A stretch of DNA of 64,000 nt from Pyxidicoccus trucidator (GTDB taxonomy: Bacteria > Myxococcota > Myxococcia > Myxococcales > Myxococcaceae), in contig NZ_JAAIXZ010000008.1 in NCBI RefSeq assembly GCF_010894435.1, positions 428,432 through 492,431 of the forward strand, written 5' to 3'. Under the pieces are notes generated by a model. It had not been told where the DNA came from, did no database searches, and worked only from the letters and a program-made list of their open reading frames with translations. Of this stretch, positions 51,631 through 60,745 are shown piece by piece; the first letter of the stretch is position 1; each line of letters starts with the position of its first letter. The translations under genes and the position numbers were made by a program.

Positions 51631-53553
51631 ATGAAGCCTTCGCGCATCACGCTCTCCCCACCTTCGCATTCACGGTTGCTCCTGCTGGGGGGCCTGCTCC
51701 TGCTCAGCCCCGCCTGTGCGCGGCGGGTGGAGGCCCCAACGCCGGGGCAGCGCTGCTGCATCGACGTCAACAGCTGCCTCACGCTGCTAGGAGACTCGAA
51801 GGGTCACGTCCACGACGAGGATGCCCGCTCCCTGCCGCTCAACCGCCTTGACCCGTTGAAACGATGCGCTGCGCGGGAGTTGGACACAGGGGGCTCCGAG
51901 GCGCACGCCGGCCTCGTGCCCCTCCTGTTCCATCCCGCGCCCCAGGTCCGCTCGGGTGCCGCGCTGGCGCTGTCTTCGGCGAACTTCGCCTTCTCGGCGC
52001 AGACGCCTGACGCCATCCCCGCGCTGCTCCACGCCCATGAGAAGGGCCCCCCCGAGCTACCCCTCGCCGCGCTCGTGCGCTTCGATGATGCCCGTGCGGG
52101 GTCCGCCTTGCGCCGCTACCTCCAGGAGGGCCCCACCCACATCCTTCCCTGCGTAGGGCCCACGCTCGCCCCGTTGGTGGTGGAGGCCCTCGAGGCTCCG
52201 GACATCACCCCGCCGGTGCTCGCACGTGGCGCGGACCTGCTGTGCAATTTGACCCGGAAGCTCACCCCACGCGTCCGGGCAATCCTGCGGCGTGAGCTGG
52301 CGCGGCCCACGCTGTGGCGCTCCGCGGACCCCTCTTGCCAGCAGCCCCTGCCCAGGACTTGTCAGGTCGTCGAGGATGCCTGCATGCCCTACGCGGGCTC
52401 CATCGCGCATGCACTCTCCGGCGGTGCCCGGAAGGAGGTCTACCCTGAGTTCATGGAGGCACTCACACGTGACGACGAGCGACTGACTCCGCTCATCCTC
52501 CACTACCTGGCCGACACGCCGAGCCCCGAGCTCGACGCCTGGCGCGCCCGGCTGCTCGAGTCTCCGATACCCGATTGCCGTCAGCACGCCCTCAGGCGCA
52601 TCGACACCCCACCGCCACAGGCCAGGGAGGTCCTCCAGGCCCTGCTCGAACGAGGGGCACCGTGGGAGCGGGAGGGTGCCGCCTCGCTCCTCGCGCGCTT
52701 TGGAGACGACAGGGCCATTGGGGCTCTGCTCCGGGCGCTCGATGACCCGCATGCGGGAGTCCAGGCCGCGGCGGCCCGGGCGCTCGGAAGCCTGAAGCAG
52801 AAGGCCTCCGCGGCGCTCCCCAGGCTCGAGGAGCTGGCGGGAACCCACGCCTCCCCTCACGTCCGGCTCGGCGCGGCTGTCGCCCGCCTCAAGATGACCG
52901 GACAGTGGAAGCCCCCGAGAGCGTACCCCTGTCCCGAGCTCACCAAGCTCGACGGTGAACCCGGGCAATGGGAGCTGCGCCTGCGCACGGGCCAGGTGCG
53001 TCTTCACAGCTTCCAGCGGCCGTCAGAGTCCCCTCACGCCTCGGGCCCTTGTGCTGGCATCTCCACCGACTCGTTCCGCAACGGCTTCATTCCGATGAAC
53101 CAGGCGTGCCTCGTCCTGAATCCTGGAGCCAAGGACGGCCACGCCGAGACCTGGGTGTCTGAAAAGGGGCGCCGCATCAGCCTCGACCGCTGGTGGGGCG
53201 TACCGACTCCCAAATACTCACTGGAGTTCCACGGGAAGCGGCTGGTGTTCCATGGCTTGAGTCACAATGGCGTCTACCTTGGAGACGTGAGCGAGGTCGC
53301 CCGGACGCAGCAGGGCGGATGGATGATGAGACCGTTTGCCCCACTTCCCGGGCACCCCAGCGCCCATGCCCTGGAGTCCCGGGGTGACCTCGTGGTCATG
53401 ACCCGCGATGGAAACCCTTGGGAGTTGGGCCTGAGCCACGAAGACTTCGTGCCCATGGAAGCCTGGCCCTGGTCGTACTCGGAGGCGTTCGGCGCAGCGT
53501 GTAACCCGGTGGTCCGTATCACCCGTGACGGGCAGGTCTTCGACGTCGAATGA
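51631..53553 (+). CDS. HEAT-repeat lipoprotein
   Basis: A 640-residue protein with a lipoprotein signal (LLLLGGLLLLSPAC, Cys about 29) and two parts. Residues 75-430 form HEAT/armadillo-like helical repeats (VRSGAALALSSANFAFSA; GAASLLARFGDDRAIGALLR; VQAAAARALGSLKQKASAAL). Residues 450-640 form a beta-rich, Trp- and Gly-containing domain of unknown type. Such repeats bind other proteins or polymers at the cell surface. The ATG at 51631 follows AAGG. Its 3' end overlaps 336 bp of the converging minus-strand gene. Confidence 0.75.
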   Translation: MKPSRITLSPPSHSRLLLLGGLLLLSPACARRVEAPTPGQRCCIDVNSCLTLLGDSKGHVHDEDARSLPLNRLDPLKRCAARELDTGGSEAHAGLVPLLFHPAPQVRSGAALALSSANFAFSAQTPDAIPALLHAHEKGPPELPLAALVRFDDARAGSALRRYLQEGPTHILPCVGPTLAPLVVEALEAPDITPPVLARGADLLCNLTRKLTPRVRAILRRELARPTLWRSADPSCQQPLPRTCQVVEDACMPYAGSIAHALSGGARKEVYPEFMEALTRDDERLTPLILHYLADTPSPELDAWRARLLESPIPDCRQHALRRIDTPPPQAREVLQALLERGAPWEREGAASLLARFGDDRAIGALLRALDDPHAGVQAAAARALGSLKQKASAALPRLEELAGTHASPHVRLGAAVARLKMTGQWKPPRAYPCPELTKLDGEPGQWELRLRTGQVRLHSFQRPSESPHASGPCAGISTDSFRNGFIPMNQACLVLNPGAKDGHAETWVSEKGRRISLDRWWGVPTPKYSLEFHGKRLVFHGLSHNGVYLGDVSEVARTQQGGWMMRPFAPLPGHPSAHALESRGDLVVMTRDGNPWELGLSHEDFVPMEAWPWSYSEAFGAACNPVVRITRDGQVFDVE

Positions 53554-54063
53554 GCATTGTCGCTCACGGCCGGGCCGGTCCTCTTTTCCCAGCAGCTCCA
53601 GGGTCTTCTGTTTCCAGTCCCACATCAGGCAGCCGAAGTTCGCGAAGTCCCAGAGCACGTCCACGGGCGCCCGGTGAGGCAGTGAGTCCACGAGCGCGAC
53701 CGCCTCCTCCAGCGGGGGAGCCTTGGAGAGCAGCCACCGGTGCCAGTGAGCCCGAAGCTGGAACCGTCCCTCGGCGGAGAGCGCGAGCTCCGAGCCACGG
53801 TTGCTCGCCAGGTACCGGCGGCGGAGCTCGTTGGCGATGACCCGCGTGAAGTCTGCGTCCGGAGCGTGCTCCCGGGGCATGCAGGACACGGTGAAGTCGT
53901 ATTCGCCGCAGAAGATCTGCACGGAGCTGCGCAGCGCCTGGACCTCGGGCTCCCGATGCTCGAAGCGGAAGTTGTCGCCCCACATCAAGGGCCCGGGCAT
54001 CTCGAGGAACGCGTGATCGCCGTCCAGTACGTCTCTCGCGGAGAGTACGCGCAGCCTGTCCAT
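53218..54063 (-). CDS. Hypothetical protein, C-terminus overlapping HEAT gene
   Basis: The first 170 residues (54063 down to about 53556) have normal coding character, for example GPLMWGDNFRFEHREPEVQA and LWDFANFGCLMWDWKQKTLE, but no family was recognised. The remaining 110 residues are read antisense to the HEAT-repeat gene and look non-native, so the original stop was probably lost. The gene diverges from a MocR-type regulator across 178 bp and is its most likely target. Confidence 0.55.
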   Translation of the reverse strand: MDRLRVLSARDVLDGDHAFLEMPGPLMWGDNFRFEHREPEVQALRSSVQIFCGEYDFTVSCMPREHAPDADFTRVIANELRRRYLASNRGSELALSAEGRFQLRAHWHRWLLSKAPPLEEAVALVDSLPHRAPVDVLWDFANFGCLMWDWKQKTLELLGKEDRPGRERQCSFDVEDLPVTGDTDHRVTRCAERLRVRPGPGFHGHEVFVAQAQLPRVSIAGHDHEVTPGLQGMGAGVPGKWGKRSHHPSALLRPGDLAHVSKVDAIVTQAMEHQPLPVELQ

Positions 54064-54241
54064 GGACGGAGGATATGCCAGGCTCGCGCCCCTGCCACGC
54101 ACCTGATGGGAGCGCGGAGGCCAAACCCGCGATGCTCCCGCGCGCCCTCCTCTCGTGGTAGTGGGGCAGGCCACGCTCGGCGAGCGGCTGGGCGCTCCGA
54201 CGCGATGTGGCTGCAAGACGCCGCGACCTGGACGTGCGCTG

Positions 54242-55717
54242 ATGAGCTGGGAGTTTGTGCTGAAGGTCGGTACGGACTGGCGAGGTCCGCGCGCGCAGCA
54301 GATCGCCCGCGCCATCGCCGAGGAGATCCAGCGTGGGCGCCTGGCACCAGGAGACCGGCTCCCCTCCACGCGCAAGCTGGCGGCGCAGCTGGGCGTCCAG
54401 CGCAAGACGGTGGTCGCTGCGTTCTTCGAGTTGACGCGGGAGGGCTGGATCACCACCGAGCGAGCGAAGGGGACCTACGTCTCGCTCGAGCTGCCGATGT
54501 TCCCCGAGTCCTCGGGGAAGGCGATGGCGAGGGCCGCAGGCTTCCGGTTGCCACGGCTCGAGCTGCCCGAGCCCGCGGCGTCTCGACGCGCGGAGCTGCT
54601 GCTGTTGGGCGGAATCCCGGAGCTCTCGTTCATCCCCCGCGCTGCGTTGTCGCGCGCGTACCGCCACGCTCTCGACGGCCGCGGCGCACGAAGGCTGCTC
54701 GACTATGGGGACCCGCGCGGCGAACCGCGGCTCCGCGAGGCAGTGGTCGAGATGTTGACGCGCAGCAGGGGCGTGCGCGCGACGCTCGACACCATCAACA
54801 TCGTCCGCGGCACCCAGCAGGGGCTGTACCTCGCAGCGCGAACCCTGCTCGCGCCAGGAGACTGCGTCGCGGTCGAGGCGTACAGCCACCCGGCCTTCCG
54901 AGGCGTGTTCCAGCTCGTCGGCGTGGAGGTGGTGCCCATTCCGGTGGACCGTGAAGGCCTGGACGTCACCGCGCTCGAGGCGGTCTGCGCCACCCGGAAG
55001 GTGAACGCCGTCTACCTCACGCCGCACCACCAGCTCCCCACCACGGTGACCTTGAGCGCGCCCCGGCGCCTGAGGCTGCTGGAGCTGGCACGCCAGCGAG
55101 GCCTGCTCATCCTCGAGGACGACTACGACCACGAGTTCCAGTACGAGGGTTCGCCCGTGTTGCCGCTGGCGCACGCGGATCGCTTCGGCGTGGTCGTCTA
55201 CTTCGGCACGCTGTCGAAGATTCTCGCTCCTGGCCTCCGGTTGGGCTTCGTGGCGTCCACCCCCGAGGTCGCTGAGCGCATCGCGAGCTATCGCGCGTAC
55301 GTCGACCAGCAGGGGGACCATATCGTGGAGCGCGCGGTGGCGGAGCTCATCGAGGACGGAGAACTCGAGCGACACGTCCGCCGAGCGCGGCGCCTCTATC
55401 GCTCACGCCGGGACGCGCTCGCGGAAGCGCTGACGCGCCACGTCCCCGACCTCGTCTTCACGGCGCCGAATGGCGGACTGGCAATCTGGGCACAGGCGCC
55501 GGGCGCGGACGTCGACGCCTGGGCCCAGCACGCGCTGGCCGCCGGCGTGTCGTTCCAGGCGGCCAGCCACTTCTTGCTCGGAGCCGCACCCCGCGACTTC
55601 GCTCGCCTCGGTTTCGCCGCGTGCGATGAGGCTCAGCTCGTCGAGGCGGCGCGCCGTCTCGGCAAGGCGTACGCGGAGGCCACGGGCCGCGCAGCGCTCC
55701 CGCCCCATCGGCGCTGA
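54242..55717 (+). CDS. MocR/PdxR-type GntR regulator with aminotransferase domain
   Basis: A 491-residue fusion. The N-terminal winged helix (about 12-85, PRAQQIARAIAEEIQRG, LPSTRKLAAQLGVQRKTVV) binds DNA. The C-terminal fold-type I aminotransferase-like domain (about 115-490) has DYDHEFQYEG and the PLP lysine in LSKILAPGLRLGF (about residue 330). MocR proteins sense pyridoxal phosphate or an amino-compound adduct and control neighbouring genes. The divergent gene at 54063 is the obvious candidate target. ATG 54242 starts just before the winged helix. Confidence 0.9.
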   Translation: MSWEFVLKVGTDWRGPRAQQIARAIAEEIQRGRLAPGDRLPSTRKLAAQLGVQRKTVVAAFFELTREGWITTERAKGTYVSLELPMFPESSGKAMARAAGFRLPRLELPEPAASRRAELLLLGGIPELSFIPRAALSRAYRHALDGRGARRLLDYGDPRGEPRLREAVVEMLTRSRGVRATLDTINIVRGTQQGLYLAARTLLAPGDCVAVEAYSHPAFRGVFQLVGVEVVPIPVDREGLDVTALEAVCATRKVNAVYLTPHHQLPTTVTLSAPRRLRLLELARQRGLLILEDDYDHEFQYEGSPVLPLAHADRFGVVVYFGTLSKILAPGLRLGFVASTPEVAERIASYRAYVDQQGDHIVERAVAELIEDGELERHVRRARRLYRSRRDALAEALTRHVPDLVFTAPNGGLAIWAQAPGADVDAWAQHALAAGVSFQAASHFLLGAAPRDFARLGFAACDEAQLVEAARRLGKAYAEATGRAALPPHRR

Positions 55718-55829
55718 CGGCGTCGCCGCGCTGCTCCCGCCCGACTGGACCCCTTCGTTTTCCGGAACTGGACCCATATGCAAAAGCCCTCTCGGCATTT
55801 TTTCCCGCGAACCCCAACGGGAGAAACCG

Positions 55830-57320
55830 ATGACGAGACGATTGCTGATTGGCGGATGGGTCCTGGCGCTTGCGAGCTGTGGTGATCCGTCGACCCACGA
55901 CCTCCAGACGCTGCAGGAGACCCAGGAGGTCTCCAGTTCCGCGCCGCTGCTCGTTCAGCCCGGGAGCGCCCAGCAGCTGCTCGCGGTGACGAGCGACGAT
56001 TACGTGCTCTACCAGGAGGGCACCGAGGTCTTCGCCTCGGCCCTCATTTCAGGAGCGCAGCGGCAGCGCGTGGCCTCCGTCCCGGCGGGAAACCTCGCCT
56101 TCGTCTACGCCTCCGGCAAGGTGGCGTTCGTCTGGACGAATCCCGACCGTACGAAGCCCGGGTTTGGCGTGAGCCCGCTGTGGGTCTGGAGCGCGGAGTC
56201 CGGCGCGAACTTCGCTTCGGACGGTTCGCCAATCGGAACCTTCTCTACCGCGGCGAGCCCCGACGGGCGTTCGGTCCTGTACCCCACGCGCGGCAGCGCG
56301 GATGGAACCTCAGGAGACCTCGAGCTGGCGTCGGCCGATCTCTCGTGGCGCACGACGATGGCCGCCGGCATCCCGATGGGGTTCCCCTTCGGCTTCTGCC
56401 GTCCGTGGGCGAGCTTCGTGGGCAGCGGCAACTCCGCGCACCCGGTCGCGCTGTACTGCCGGCCCGGAGAGAGCACCGCGACGCTGTCCAGTTGGAGAGG
56501 GAGCACGAAGGCCGACCTGCTCAGCGGCGTGGCGACGCCGCCCTTCTTCACCGCGGACGAGAGCGGAACCACCTTCTTCACCACGCTCGCGTCTCCGTCC
56601 ACGGCCGTCGTGGTCTCCGAGCATCGAGCGCCCATCGTCGTCGACCAGAATGTCACTCGCACGGGCTTCATCACCGAGGACGGGGTCGTGTATGTCGGCC
56701 TCGTCGGCACCCGGCCGGCGCTGAAGCGGTTCGACCCGGCCACCGGCGAGCGGACCACGCTGGTCGAGAACATCCGCGGCTTCCTGACGACGCTCGCCGG
56801 ATCGGACCTCATCACCAGGCCCTGGGGCTCGCCAGATCGCAAGAAGCTCGCTTATTTCACCCAGGCGTCGAGCTTTGGCCTCGATCAGAACCAGGTCGAC
56901 GTGCGCGGTAGGCGCCAGGCTGTCGTGATCGACGCCGAGCCTCGCAACTGGAGCGGCGTTCCCAGCTTCACCGCCGACTCGAGGCATTTCCTGTTCGCGC
57001 GCTCGACCGACGCGGCGAACGGGCTGGGTGCCCTCTTCGCTCAGTTCGGCACGACCTCGCGGCAGTACAGCGATGAAAAGGCGTGGAACTACCTGCCGGC
57101 CACGGGGAGCAAGGTCTCGTACCTCGACAACTTCGACCTCGGCACGTTCACGGGCGACCTGAGGGTCGTGGACCTCTCCAGGAAGATCTTGGAGCCGCGG
57201 CGCATCGCCACCGGCGTCGACGCCAACTTCCTGGCGAGCCCTGACGGCCGCCTGCTCATCTACACCCGCAACGCGCCCGGGGTGACCGCCGGGGTCTACG
57301 TGGCGCGCGCCGAACCCTAG
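55830..57320 (+). CDS. Beta-propeller lipoprotein of unknown function
   Basis: A 496-residue lipoprotein (signal MTRRLLIGGWVLALASC, lipidated Cys17). The body shows repeated strand-turn units typical of TolB/WD-like propellers: AASPDGRSVLYPTRG, PSFTADSRHFLFARS, FLASPDGRLLIYTRN. Such outer-membrane-anchored propellers often act as binding platforms. GGGAG precedes the ATG at 55830, 112 bp downstream of the MocR stop. No catalytic motif is visible. Confidence 0.75.
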   Translation: MTRRLLIGGWVLALASCGDPSTHDLQTLQETQEVSSSAPLLVQPGSAQQLLAVTSDDYVLYQEGTEVFASALISGAQRQRVASVPAGNLAFVYASGKVAFVWTNPDRTKPGFGVSPLWVWSAESGANFASDGSPIGTFSTAASPDGRSVLYPTRGSADGTSGDLELASADLSWRTTMAAGIPMGFPFGFCRPWASFVGSGNSAHPVALYCRPGESTATLSSWRGSTKADLLSGVATPPFFTADESGTTFFTTLASPSTAVVVSEHRAPIVVDQNVTRTGFITEDGVVYVGLVGTRPALKRFDPATGERTTLVENIRGFLTTLAGSDLITRPWGSPDRKKLAYFTQASSFGLDQNQVDVRGRRQAVVIDAEPRNWSGVPSFTADSRHFLFARSTDAANGLGALFAQFGTTSRQYSDEKAWNYLPATGSKVSYLDNFDLGTFTGDLRVVDLSRKILEPRRIATGVDANFLASPDGRLLIYTRNAPGVTAGVYVARAEP

Positions 57321-57370
57321 CGCGTCCGGACGAGGCGCGGAGCTGTCCATCGCCGCGCCGCGTGGAAAGC

Positions 57371-57406
57371 AAGAGCCCGTGGCACCTTGCGGCGCCACGG
57401 GCTCTT
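57371..57406 (-). terminator. Terminator after tmRNA-like fragment
   Basis: The perfect 13-bp stem (57371-57383/57394-57406) lies directly downstream, in minus orientation, of the tmRNA-like 3' fragment. On the plus strand it also follows the propeller gene stop by 50 bp, ending in CTTTGCT. Confidence 0.65.
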
Positions 57407-57413
57407 TGCTGCT

Positions 57414-57437
57414 TGGAGGCGGCGGGAATCGAACCCG
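57414..57437 (-). ncRNA. 3' end fragment of a tmRNA/tRNA-like gene (att scar)
   Basis: The minus strand reads CGGGTTCGATTCCCGCCGCC then TCCA: a full T-arm (CGGG-TTCGATT-CCCG) plus the 3' acceptor strand typical of tmRNA genes. No matching 5' acceptor (GGAGGC...) or D/anticodon arms exist in the preceding 200 bp, so it is only a 3' fragment, of the kind left when an element integrates into ssrA. The remainder of the 57321-57621 gap holds a perfect 13-bp inverted repeat (57531-57543/57579-57591) and no gene. Confidence 0.5.
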
Positions 57438-57530
57438 CTCCGGGCGGTGCGAAACTCCCAGCAGGATCGCGCCCTTACCTCGCTACCGCTCGGAGCGACC
57501 CGGATTCGATATCCCGCCGCATGACCTGTT

Positions 57531-57591
57531 GTCCCGCCATGTTCCACCCCATGCCGCAGCTTCATGCGACATACGTGCAACATGGCGGGAC
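57531..57591. repeat. Perfect 13-bp inverted repeat
   Basis: GTCCCGCCATGTT (57531-57543) and its exact complement (57579-57591) are 35 bp apart, between the tmRNA-like scar and the pseudokinase 3' end. It may be a recombinase arm site, an operator or the pseudokinase terminator. Confidence 0.5.
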
Positions 57592-57621
57592 TGGAGTTGA
57601 GCCTCCTCGAAGGCAGCGTGG

Positions 57622-58776
57622 CTAGTTCGTGCTGATCTCGTCCTGGGACACCTGGAGGCCACGGGGGCGCCGCATGCCCAGCTCGACCATCACCTCGCGG
57701 GCGCGCTTGGCCATCTCGTGCAGCTCCGACACCGCTTCCTTCCGACCGTAGGCGTCTCCCTCTCCGAGCCAGCGGCGCAGGTCCGCCGCCAGTTCCCTCG
57801 CTGTCTGGTAGCGGGCTTCCGGACGGGGCTGGAGGAGCTTGCGCAGTGCCAGGCCCAGTCCCTGCGGAAGCGGTTCCGTCAACGCCTCCAGGTCCGCTTG
57901 CGAGTAGGTCGCCGCGCGCCAGATCGCGTCCTCCACGCCAACAGGGCTTCCAGCGAGCCGCGCCCGCCTGACGGCACGCCGGACCCGCACGCGCTGCCTG
58001 ACCGAAAGTGAGCCCTTCACCTCTTCGGTCAAGGCGTCCGGGGCATCCAGGAGGTTCTTCCCCGTCGCGAGTTCAAGCAGGACATTGCCAAGCGCGAAGA
58101 GGTCCGAGCGCGCATCCACGCGGCCCGTCAGGAGCATTTCCGGGGAGGAGTAGAACGCATCCCCTTGCGGCTGGCGCACCGTGGACGAAACGCGGCCGGG
58201 CAGGTCCGAAAGGGCGAGCCCGAAGTCGGAGACCTGCACGTCGCCGTTCCAATCGACGAAGATGTGCTCAACGTCGAGCGCCCGGTGAACGATGTTGAGG
58301 GAGCGCCCCTGTTCGTCCTTCGCCTCATGGGCATGCTCCAAGGCCTCGGCGACGCGCGCCCCGACATGGAGGGTGAAGAGGGGAGAGAACCGGCGACCGC
58401 ACTCCCCCGAGAGCGTCAACAGGGTGTTGATGCTGTGCCCCGACGGATGCTCGGTGATGACGTACCAGCACCCCTCTGCCTTGTGCAGTCCATGGACACG
58501 GAGGATGCCCGGATGGTCGAGGTACGTCGCGAGGCGCACCTGCTCTTCCAGCTTCGCCCGCGCCCGCTTGATGCGGGGCACCTCCATCAACTTCGGAACG
58601 CCCACCGCCTTGAGCAGCACCTTGCCCCGGATGTTGCCCTCAGAAGTTCGGCGTCGGGCCAGTAGGAGACTCAACCCGTGGTGGACCTCTCCCAGGTCTT
58701 CGCGGAATTCGTACTGGAAGCCGTCCCGCGTGAAGAGAATAGCCCCGCGTGGAAGCCTGAACTCACTTTCCGACAT
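57622..58776 (-). CDS. Ser/Thr pseudokinase (HRD aspartate absent)
   Basis: A 384-residue protein-kinase-fold protein. The N-lobe lysine is in GKVLLKAVG (about 56) and DFG is intact (VSDFGLALSD, 184-186). The catalytic loop reads IVHRALDVEHIF, with Ala instead of the catalytic Asp and His instead of the metal-binding Asn. Phosphotransfer is therefore unlikely; binding or allosteric regulation of the neighbouring kinase is inferred. APE is replaced by SPE in YSSPEMLL. GAGGAAAG precedes the ATG at 58776. It lies downstream of the kinase operon on the same strand. Confidence 0.82.
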   Translation of the reverse strand: MSESEFRLPRGAILFTRDGFQYEFREDLGEVHHGLSLLLARRRTSEGNIRGKVLLKAVGVPKLMEVPRIKRARAKLEEQVRLATYLDHPGILRVHGLHKAEGCWYVITEHPSGHSINTLLTLSGECGRRFSPLFTLHVGARVAEALEHAHEAKDEQGRSLNIVHRALDVEHIFVDWNGDVQVSDFGLALSDLPGRVSSTVRQPQGDAFYSSPEMLLTGRVDARSDLFALGNVLLELATGKNLLDAPDALTEEVKGSLSVRQRVRVRRAVRRARLAGSPVGVEDAIWRAATYSQADLEALTEPLPQGLGLALRKLLQPRPEARYQTARELAADLRRWLGEGDAYGRKEAVSELHEMAKRAREVMVELGMRRPRGLQVSQDEISTN

Positions 58777-58936
58777 GCTCTTTCCTCCTCTTCGCGCAGG
58801 CATCCGAAGGCCGACGCGTCGTGGACGACGTTACCTGTGGAATGGGCCATCGTGGAACGACCCTGGGAGGTCATGTCGAGTTTGAGGAGGAGGGGGCGAA
58901 ATCAAGCACCTACCCATCACGTCGCCCCGGGGCTGC

Positions 58937-60745
58937 TCAGGGCCAGCGATTCACCACTGTCCCTGAGCCCCGATTGACCGCCTTCACTCTTCCGTCCTTG
59001 AACGCCACGGCAGTCCCCTCATGCACGAAGCAAATGGGTTGCTCGTCCTGCCCCGGGAGCTTCACGCGGTCGTACCGGATGACGAGTGCCGGCCCATCCG
59101 CACGCCCCATCTTGTCGGAGAGGTAGTAGGCCTTGCCGTAGAAGCGCGTCCCACGAGGGGCGACTGCGGCCTGCCGGTCATCGTTGACGCCTTTGGGGAC
59201 CACCCCCACCACCTCCGCACCAGCGGTGAACCACACCTCTTCAAAGCCCGCTTGGCGGTCGTCGAGTTGCAGACTGAATCTGTCTCCGTCCCTCCAGTGA
59301 AGCTGCTCCCGCATGGCCTCTTCCGCCCCAGCCGGGCAGGTGAAGGATTCGGGCCGGATCTGGGCGCCTGGACAACCCGCCGCCAGCGCCGCGACGAGCG
59401 ACAGCGACGCGCACTCGACGGCGGCAACGGACTTCTTCGGCATTCGGGGCGCACGTCTTGGGGGCGAGGCTTCGGGTGCTGGGGTCTTCAAAGCAGATCC
59501 TTCCTTCGGGGCAGCGGCAATGAGTGGCCCCGGGACTGTCACGGACGAAGGGCCAGCAGGTGTCATAGCAGTAGGGGGTGTTTGGGACGGTGCGGAATGG
59601 GTGGTGGCAGGAGGAGGGCGTGGGGTTGCAGCGTCGTGCGACCCGGCAGGTCTGCCGGGGGCGCTCCCTGACAATCGCCAGAGGGCCGCAGCCATGACGA
59701 ACGCGACGATACAAACGACGCCTGCGAGCCACCTTCCCGCACGAAGCGGTCGCTCCATCATGGCCACATTCCGCTTGAGAGATTGCGGCGCGGAGGGCAT
59801 CGCCAGTGCCGCAGGTGTTGGCCCTCCGTGACGTTGTGCAGCGGGTGGATGGACCGGCACGTCATATTCAGCGGAGCGCTCGGTACGGAGATCCGCCAGC
59901 TCGCGGCGCAGCGCCTCGGTATCGACCGGACGCCCCTTGGGGTCTCGGGCCAGGATGTTCTCGACCAGGTCGCTCAGCGCCGCTGGCACCCGCGCATTCG
60001 CCAAGCGAGGGGGCGGCGGTGGGAGGGCAGGGCTATTCAAGTCGAAGCGTGGACGAAACTCCGTCGGACGTGGGTCGGTCAGCAGTTCATGAAGCATGAC
60101 GCCGACCGCGAAGATTTCGTCGGCGACCTGGAAGGCGTAGCGGGCCCGGTGCTCGTCCTTGTGCTCGCGCAGGAACTTGAACTGCTCGGGCGCGCGATAG
60201 CGGTCTGTCCCTGGAGGCAATCCCCCATCCGTCAGGTCTTCGGCGAGTGTGTAGGTCGCGCAACTGAAATCGATGATGACGGGATCGCCGTCGCTCTTCC
60301 GGATGAGCACATTGGACAGCTTCATGTCCCGATGCAGGACGCCCCGGCGATGCATGTATGCCAGCGCACCGGCAATCTTCTCGAAGACCCCGAGGACTTC
60401 GCGAACGGTCGGGTGCTTGCGCTCCGCCCACTCCGCGAGCGTCCAGCCGTCCACGTAGTCGAGTGCGAGGTACAGGTTCCCACTCTCCGCCAGGCCGTAT
60501 CCTTGCGGTCGGACGATGTGGGGATGGTCCAGCATGAGCAGCGCCGTCAACTCCCGCAGCGTCCGGGCATGGGTCTGCTTGGGGTCGCCGCTGGACTCCC
60601 GATGCTGGGCCACCTTGATGGCCCGGTGCCTGCCGTTCTTTTCGCCAAGGAAGACGAACGCAAAGCCTCCGTCACCGAGTGGCTTGGAAACCTGCCACCC
60701 GTCAATCAACGAACCGGGCGGAACGTGGAGCAGCGTCGCGCTCAT
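58937..60745 (-). CDS. Transmembrane Ser/Thr protein kinase
   Basis: A 602-residue Hanks-type kinase. ATP loop LGDGGFAFVF, lysine in RAIKVAQ, catalytic VLHRDMKLSNVL, metal-binding VIIDFSCAT (DFS in place of DFG) and GTDRYRAPEQF are all in the N-terminal 280 residues. A Pro-rich juxtamembrane segment, one membrane helix (WLAGVVCIVAFVMAAALW, about 345-362), a long Pro/Ala linker and an external domain (about 450-602, FYGKAYYLSDKMGRADGP) follow. It overlaps the DUF2381 gene by four bases (60742-60745), so both form one operon. It is likely to phosphorylate cytoplasmic targets in response to an envelope signal. Confidence 0.9.
   Translation of the reverse strand: MSATLLHVPPGSLIDGWQVSKPLGDGGFAFVFLGEKNGRHRAIKVAQHRESSGDPKQTHARTLRELTALLMLDHPHIVRPQGYGLAESGNLYLALDYVDGWTLAEWAERKHPTVREVLGVFEKIAGALAYMHRRGVLHRDMKLSNVLIRKSDGDPVIIDFSCATYTLAEDLTDGGLPPGTDRYRAPEQFKFLREHKDEHRARYAFQVADEIFAVGVMLHELLTDPRPTEFRPRFDLNSPALPPPPPRLANARVPAALSDLVENILARDPKGRPVDTEALRRELADLRTERSAEYDVPVHPPAAQRHGGPTPAALAMPSAPQSLKRNVAMMERPLRAGRWLAGVVCIVAFVMAAALWRLSGSAPGRPAGSHDAATPRPPPATTHSAPSQTPPTAMTPAGPSSVTVPGPLIAAAPKEGSALKTPAPEASPPRRAPRMPKKSVAAVECASLSLVAALAAGCPGAQIRPESFTCPAGAEEAMREQLHWRDGDRFSLQLDDRQAGFEEVWFTAGAEVVGVVPKGVNDDRQAAVAPRGTRFYGKAYYLSDKMGRADGPALVIRYDRVKLPGQDEQPICFVHEGTAVAFKDGRVKAVNRGSGTVVNRWP

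Noticed and set aside
53564..55375. A 603-codon minus-strand frame opposite the MocR regulator
   Set aside because: Composition is typical of antisense reading in high-GC DNA. The plus strand gives a full GntR-aminotransferase protein with the PLP lysine.
57414..57500. A complete minus-strand tRNA
   Set aside because: The T-arm and 3' acceptor are present, but no GGAGGC-type 5' acceptor or anticodon arm can be folded. A tmRNA-like 3' fragment fits better.
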